Origin: Thalassoglobus neptunius
Lineage (GTDB): Bacteria; Planctomycetota; Planctomycetia; Planctomycetales; Planctomycetaceae
Length of the DNA stretch: 64,000 bases
Assembly: GCF_007859735.1 (NCBI RefSeq)
Contig: NZ_SIHI01000001.1
Span: 976,170 to 1,040,169, forward strand
Reading direction: 5' to 3'
Shown here: piece after piece, positions 60,143 to 64,000 of the stretch
Layout: every line of letters begins with the position of its first letter
Position numbering within the stretch: position 1 is the stretch's first letter
Notes under the pieces: generated by a model
Databases searched by the model: none
The model's input: the letters and a program-made list of their open reading frames with translations, nothing else
What the model was told of the DNA's origin: nothing
Program-made: the position numbers and the translations under genes

Positions 60143-62074
60143 GTGCAATCCAACCAAGAACTGGCTTTGGCTCGATTGATTCCTCGTCGATCGTGGACTG
60201 ACACGAATGGACTTGGATTGTTTCTATGGACCGCACTCTATTGCCTCGGAATTGTGGTCTCGCTGATTGCACTCACGCTTTGGTGTGACGTTCTAATCGT
60301 CAACACTCAAGTCTCTCCCCAGCATGTTGTGGAGTCGGTCCAGGAAGGTGGCGAAGTCGTCATCGAAGACCGGGGATTACTCCGACAGGTGGAGCGGTTC
60401 GGTCATTTGACCGCATGGAGTTGGCTCGACAATGTTTGCGAGCAGTTCGCAGCATTGCGGACGAATCGCTCAGCGCTTGTCGTGCTGACAGTGCTGCTTG
60501 TTGTGCTCATTATCTTTCTGATGTTCGCAAGAGGACGAGCGCGGGCGCACTCGATGGAGGCGGCGAGACAGGTGGCCACCTGGCTCCGGACGTCGATTCA
60601 CCGGCAGACGCTTCGCTTGGGCCCAAGTGATTTGACCGGACAGCGATATCAGGCAGCATTCCGGTTGTTTACCAGTGATGTCGATGATATCCGGGATTCG
60701 TTGACCACTTATCGGCGGCGCGTCGTGCGCGGGTGGATGTTCATTCCGACACTCCTTCTCGTCATGTTCTCGATTGACTGGCGGCTGGCATTGCAGTGTC
60801 TTCTGCCGACGGCCTTCTGTTGGTTTGTCTATCGCTTAGAAAGAAAACGCGGAGCTGCTCAACGACAACTGGCGGAAGCTCATGCAGAAACGGAGTCCCG
60901 GTTTCTTGCCGACGGACTGAAACAAACGCGACTTGTTCGCGGCTATCACATGGAGACCTTCGAGCAGTCATTGTTCGAAAGCCATCTCGGACGTCTCTCG
61001 TCAGAGTCTCGAACCGGCGACCGGCTTGAGTCGGGAGCTCTCAGGCTCGCACGGTTTGTCGTGGTTGCGTCGATCGGAATCGTCTTTCTGTTGATCTCGA
61101 TGAGAGTCCTTTCGGTTTCCAATCCGCTTCCCCTGTCATCGGGAATCGTTCTGGCGGTGGCGCTCGCGATGTTGTACCGGGAAGCGAGTGCGATTGAAGA
61201 AGCGGTCGCTGAGCGACAGCAATTGCATACGAAGGCCGACCAGATTTATCGCTATCTGGATGAGATCCCTGAAGTGGGGCAGGCTGTCGGTGCGAAGTTC
61301 ATTCAGCCTGTGGCTAAGTCGATCATTTTCGAATCGGTTCACTATTCACATCAGGGCCATGAGATTCTGCGTGGCGTTGATTTGCGAATCGAAGCGGGGG
61401 CGCAAGTCGCTGTCGTTTCGATGGACCCTCTTGTTCCGCGGGCAGCTGCGTACCTGCTTCCGAGGTTTATCGAACCGTCGAAGGGACGCGTCCTGTTTGA
61501 CGGAGAAGATATCGCCTGGGGTACTCTGGAGAGTCTTCGGGCAGAAACTCTCTATGTCGGGGGCGACGACCCAGTTTTGTCAGGGACCGTTCTTGAGAAT
61601 TTGATCTGCGGTGACACTCGTTACACGATGCAGGATGCGATCGAAGCAGCGAAGAGTGTTCACGCAAACAAGTTTCTTTCGGGACTTCCGCTCGGGTATG
61701 AAACTGTGCTGGGAGAACACGGAGAGACTGTCGCGACTGGAGAGAAATTCCAGATCGGACTTGCTCGCGCCGTCCTGCGAGACCCGGCTGTTTTGATCAT
61801 TCAGGAGCCGGATGAAATTCTCGGGGAAGACCTCAGAGCTGCCATTGATGATGCCTATCAACGTCTCTCGAAAGGGAGAACATTGATCTTCCTTCCGAGT
61901 CGGCTTTCAACGATCCGACGTGCTGACAAGGTTGTCCTTTTGCATGAAGGTCGAGTGGAAGCATTTGGAAGTCACAACGACTTGCGAAAGGCTTCCGAAC
62001 TCTATCGGCATTGGGACTATATCAACTTCAACGCCTATAGTCGGGAGTCACGTCGGCTTCACTCCGGCGGATGA
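60143..62074 (+). CDS. ABCB-type exporter homologue with a degenerate ATPase domain
   Basis: Start taken as the GTG at 60143, with GAGG six bases upstream; a TTG at 60101 is the longer choice (numbers below use it). Residues 35-365 are a six-helix exporter domain. Residues 405-645 have the ABC ATPase outline but lack its key residues: the Walker A region reads VSMDPLVPRAA (440-449) with no GK[ST], the Q-loop Gln is gone (VGGDD), the signature is ATGEK in place of LSGGQ, Walker B has Q568 for Asp (E569 kept), and the H-loop His is S600 (LPSRLST). The sequence between motifs is well preserved. It cannot hydrolyse ATP in the usual way; a structural or regulatory part is likely. Confidence 0.85.
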   Translation: MQSNQELALARLIPRRSWTDTNGLGLFLWTALYCLGIVVSLIALTLWCDVLIVNTQVSPQHVVESVQEGGEVVIEDRGLLRQVERFGHLTAWSWLDNVCEQFAALRTNRSALVVLTVLLVVLIIFLMFARGRARAHSMEAARQVATWLRTSIHRQTLRLGPSDLTGQRYQAAFRLFTSDVDDIRDSLTTYRRRVVRGWMFIPTLLLVMFSIDWRLALQCLLPTAFCWFVYRLERKRGAAQRQLAEAHAETESRFLADGLKQTRLVRGYHMETFEQSLFESHLGRLSSESRTGDRLESGALRLARFVVVASIGIVFLLISMRVLSVSNPLPLSSGIVLAVALAMLYREASAIEEAVAERQQLHTKADQIYRYLDEIPEVGQAVGAKFIQPVAKSIIFESVHYSHQGHEILRGVDLRIEAGAQVAVVSMDPLVPRAAAYLLPRFIEPSKGRVLFDGEDIAWGTLESLRAETLYVGGDDPVLSGTVLENLICGDTRYTMQDAIEAAKSVHANKFLSGLPLGYETVLGEHGETVATGEKFQIGLARAVLRDPAVLIIQEPDEILGEDLRAAIDDAYQRLSKGRTLIFLPSRLSTIRRADKVVLLHEGRVEAFGSHNDLRKASELYRHWDYINFNAYSRESRRLHSGG

Positions 62075-62125
62075 TTTCGCGTCTGAGCGAGCGGGCACGA
62101 CAAGGAATTGAGTGTCCTTCAAACT

Positions 62126-63952
62126 CTATTTACTCGGTGTTGAAAGACAGTCGAGTGCTGTTGTTGCGGAGATCCGGACTTCCGGGAGATCGTACTCAGC
62201 CATGTGCATGAGGTCCGGAAGGGCAAACATGGCGTATTCTTGCAAAGCTCCCAGGCTCAAAGCTGCTGCTGAACGAACGATGGCTTCTTCGTCATGGAGA
62301 GCCACTCGCAATGCAATCGCGGCATCTTCACGATAATCCCCGGTCATGCCAGCGAGAGTGACTGCGGCGAAGTAACGTTCTTCAACCGGAACACTCGCCA
62401 GGGCCTGTTCCAAAACCGCATAGGATCGTGGGTCATGAGGAACGATATTCAAAAGTGCTTCGGCAGCATGGAGTCGGGCGAGGCCGGTTCCCTGATCGCG
62501 TATTTGACAGAGTTGCTCAACAGCGTCCATTGCTTCGGGACCCATTTTCCCGAGTAGGTATGCCGAGAGTTGAACAACCTGAGGATCGTCTTCGGTCAAC
62601 AGGTCTCGGAGTTCGTGGACGGTATCCCATGCGTCGCCTTCGAGGTCCCGAATTGTTCCGGCAGCATGCGTCCGCACGAGAGGATTCGGGTCTTCGAGGA
62701 GTTTTCGAACTTCAAGTGAAGCAGGCTGTGCTTCAGGTCCCTGGAGGCTGAGTTGGACGAGTCCAGAAATTCTCTCTCCGGGAACTTCGCTCGAAAGCAA
62801 AGCGATGACGGGTTGTAGATTCTCTGGAATCGGGGTCGCAGCCAGTTCTGCGGCTGGGATCTCTTCCGGGCTGGCTACCGGAGTCTCTTCTGGTCGAGTC
62901 GGTGCCCACTTCGGTTGAATCACGGTCGGATTCAAATCTGATTCGACGATGAGTCTCGTGCTCTCGCTGGTTGGGTGTTCAAGAACGGGAGCTGGTCTCA
63001 CCTCGACTGCCGTTTTTACTTCCAATTCCGTTTCGGTTTCGGAAGAACTCTCTACGAGAGTCGAAGCGAGAGTCACTTTTCCGGGGCTTGCTTTGGGTGT
63101 TGTTTCCTCAGCGGGCGTCGAAGTGGCTTTCGGAGCAGTTTCTCCTTCTTCGAAGATCGCATCCCACCAGGGTGTTTCTGAGGAATTCGAAGGTTCCGTT
63201 GTCTGGCTCGCGATTGCGTCGCCTTGCGTATTGGTCGGTGCCCAATCGAACTCGCCAATGGATGCGATTGGCTCGCTTGGCAAACTCTCGACTTGTGCAG
63301 GTTCCGGAGTCTCCGCAACTTGAGGTTCGGCGCTCTCGGTGTTGGCAGCGACGTTTACGAATTCAGGAAATGACTGTTCCGATTGAGGAGACGGTTTCTG
63401 CTGAGAAGAATCCAAAGTTTCGGTCGCGGCTGCCGCGGTGCTTGCTGCAGGACTCGGTGTGTGTTCGAGATGTTCCTCGAGGAGTGCCAGGAATTCCTGT
63501 TGCTGGGCCCGGGTGAGCTGGGGATCTTCGGACTTTGGCTGTTGAGTTTCAGAGTCAAGAGTCTCCACCCAACCTTCGTTTTCAACCGGCACGATGACGT
63601 TGCTTGCATCGGACTTGGCGATGGCAGTTTCCGTCTTCTTCAGGTCAAGAGGTTGAGGGTAATTCTCTGCTTTTGCGAGACTCTCGTTGAGAAGCGTGAT
63701 TCTGTTTCGGGCGACAGAATGTGTTGGATCTTCCTCAAGAATCTGTTCATACAGTTTCTGAGCGACCTCCGTCTTTCCCTTTTGCTCATACTTCTCGGCG
63801 ATTTCGAGCAGACGATCGAATCGGTCTTCTTCTGCAGCTTGAACAGCTGGCGCAGGAGATCTGGAGGCCATCCAACTGGGTTTCGATGCGCATCCTGTCG
63901 CGGCCAGAAGGACTGGTGCAACTAACAGTAGAGTGTGTGAGATTCGACGCAT
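62126..63952 (-). CDS. Lipoprotein with TPR and HEAT-like repeats
   Basis: 608 residues. The lipoprotein signal (LLLVAPVLLAATGC) is followed by one or two TPR-like helices (LEIAEKYEQKGKTEVAQKLYEQ) at 47-80, a long low-complexity stretch rich in Glu, Thr, Pro and Ser (about 110-365), and at 380-608 HEAT repeats such as PLVRTHAAGTIRDLEGDAWD, DDPQVVQLSAYLLGKMGPEA and EVRISATTALDCL. It is probably anchored in a membrane with the repeats as a protein-binding surface. It is convergent with the ABC-exporter gene. The 63953-64000 end holds nothing recognisable. Confidence 0.85.
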   Translation of the reverse strand: MRRISHTLLLVAPVLLAATGCASKPSWMASRSPAPAVQAAEEDRFDRLLEIAEKYEQKGKTEVAQKLYEQILEEDPTHSVARNRITLLNESLAKAENYPQPLDLKKTETAIAKSDASNVIVPVENEGWVETLDSETQQPKSEDPQLTRAQQQEFLALLEEHLEHTPSPAASTAAAATETLDSSQQKPSPQSEQSFPEFVNVAANTESAEPQVAETPEPAQVESLPSEPIASIGEFDWAPTNTQGDAIASQTTEPSNSSETPWWDAIFEEGETAPKATSTPAEETTPKASPGKVTLASTLVESSSETETELEVKTAVEVRPAPVLEHPTSESTRLIVESDLNPTVIQPKWAPTRPEETPVASPEEIPAAELAATPIPENLQPVIALLSSEVPGERISGLVQLSLQGPEAQPASLEVRKLLEDPNPLVRTHAAGTIRDLEGDAWDTVHELRDLLTEDDPQVVQLSAYLLGKMGPEAMDAVEQLCQIRDQGTGLARLHAAEALLNIVPHDPRSYAVLEQALASVPVEERYFAAVTLAGMTGDYREDAAIALRVALHDEEAIVRSAAALSLGALQEYAMFALPDLMHMAEYDLPEVRISATTALDCLSTPSK

Positions 63953-64000
63953 CCGTAGTCCCCTCAGTGAATCTTCTCGAGTGGCGTTCGAGTCGAAACG

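Overview
The window looks like chromosomal DNA of a planctomycete (order Planctomycetales or close). Several hallmarks point that way: a prepilin-type protein of the DUF1559 family, a giant-surface-protein N-terminus with the motif LESRVLL, a Ser/Thr kinase beside an ECF sigma factor, a secreted CHAT/TPR protein of about 1820 residues, a redoxin-cytochrome c-copper monooxygenase fusion with EF-hands, ThuA and TIGR03032 proteins, and many exported proteins of unknown function. This is a family-level inference; no rRNA or tRNA gene lies in the window.

Layout. 1-4842 (minus strand): a surface-glycan cluster with two CDP-paratose-epimerase-like SDR enzymes, a GT-C integral-membrane glycosyltransferase, a GT2 cut by the window edge, and a probable GT-A transferase. 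4893-11323 (minus): membrane-anchored glycerophosphodiester phosphodiesterase, MMPL/RND exporter, and the multidomain redox protein with its own candidate promoter. 12066-19056 (plus): a serine hydrolase, a monomeric-sarcosine-oxidase-like flavoenzyme, an exported methyltransferase-rhodanese fusion, a membrane protein, an SRPBCC-GyrI protein and an HpnB-like membrane glycosyltransferase. 19092-26930 (mostly minus): a zinc-ribbon ORF cut by a perfect palindromic mobile element, a Tat-exported serine hydrolase, an NlpC/P60-like protein, RarA, an HpcH/HpaI aldolase, a lipoprotein, a divergent membrane protein and a cupin. 27213-36606 (minus): a run of exported proteins around an ECF sigma factor and a membrane Ser/Thr kinase, with a half-HtrA protein and an M48 protease. 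37105-40976 (plus): TIGR03032 protein and a beta-helical surface protein. 41146-46611 (minus): the secreted CHAT protein. 46899-64000: sulfotransferase, thioester-reductase-like SDR, RNase E/G with a long structured leader, a DUF1559 gene with an internal TGA, lipoprotein, APS/PAPS reductase, ThuA protein, Mrp ATPase, ferritin-like protein, ABC-2 permease, an ABC exporter with a wrecked ATPase, and a TPR/HEAT lipoprotein.

Most unusual items: (1) a 251-bp perfect palindrome (two 125-bp arms, 1-nt centre) flanked by a 4-bp duplication CTAA, sitting exactly at the stop codon of one gene and in the 5' end of the next; (2) an 84-bp structured repeat present twice, about 92% identical, each copy providing the stop codon of the gene it follows; (3) an ABC exporter-like protein that has lost Walker A, Q-loop, signature, Walker B Asp and H-loop residues; (4) a DUF1559 pseudopilin split by one in-frame TGA; (5) a strong plus-strand terminator with no gene in front of it, which suggests a small RNA.

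Starts were moved downstream of the longest ORF wherever a ribosome-binding site, signal peptide or family alignment favoured it; each case is noted.
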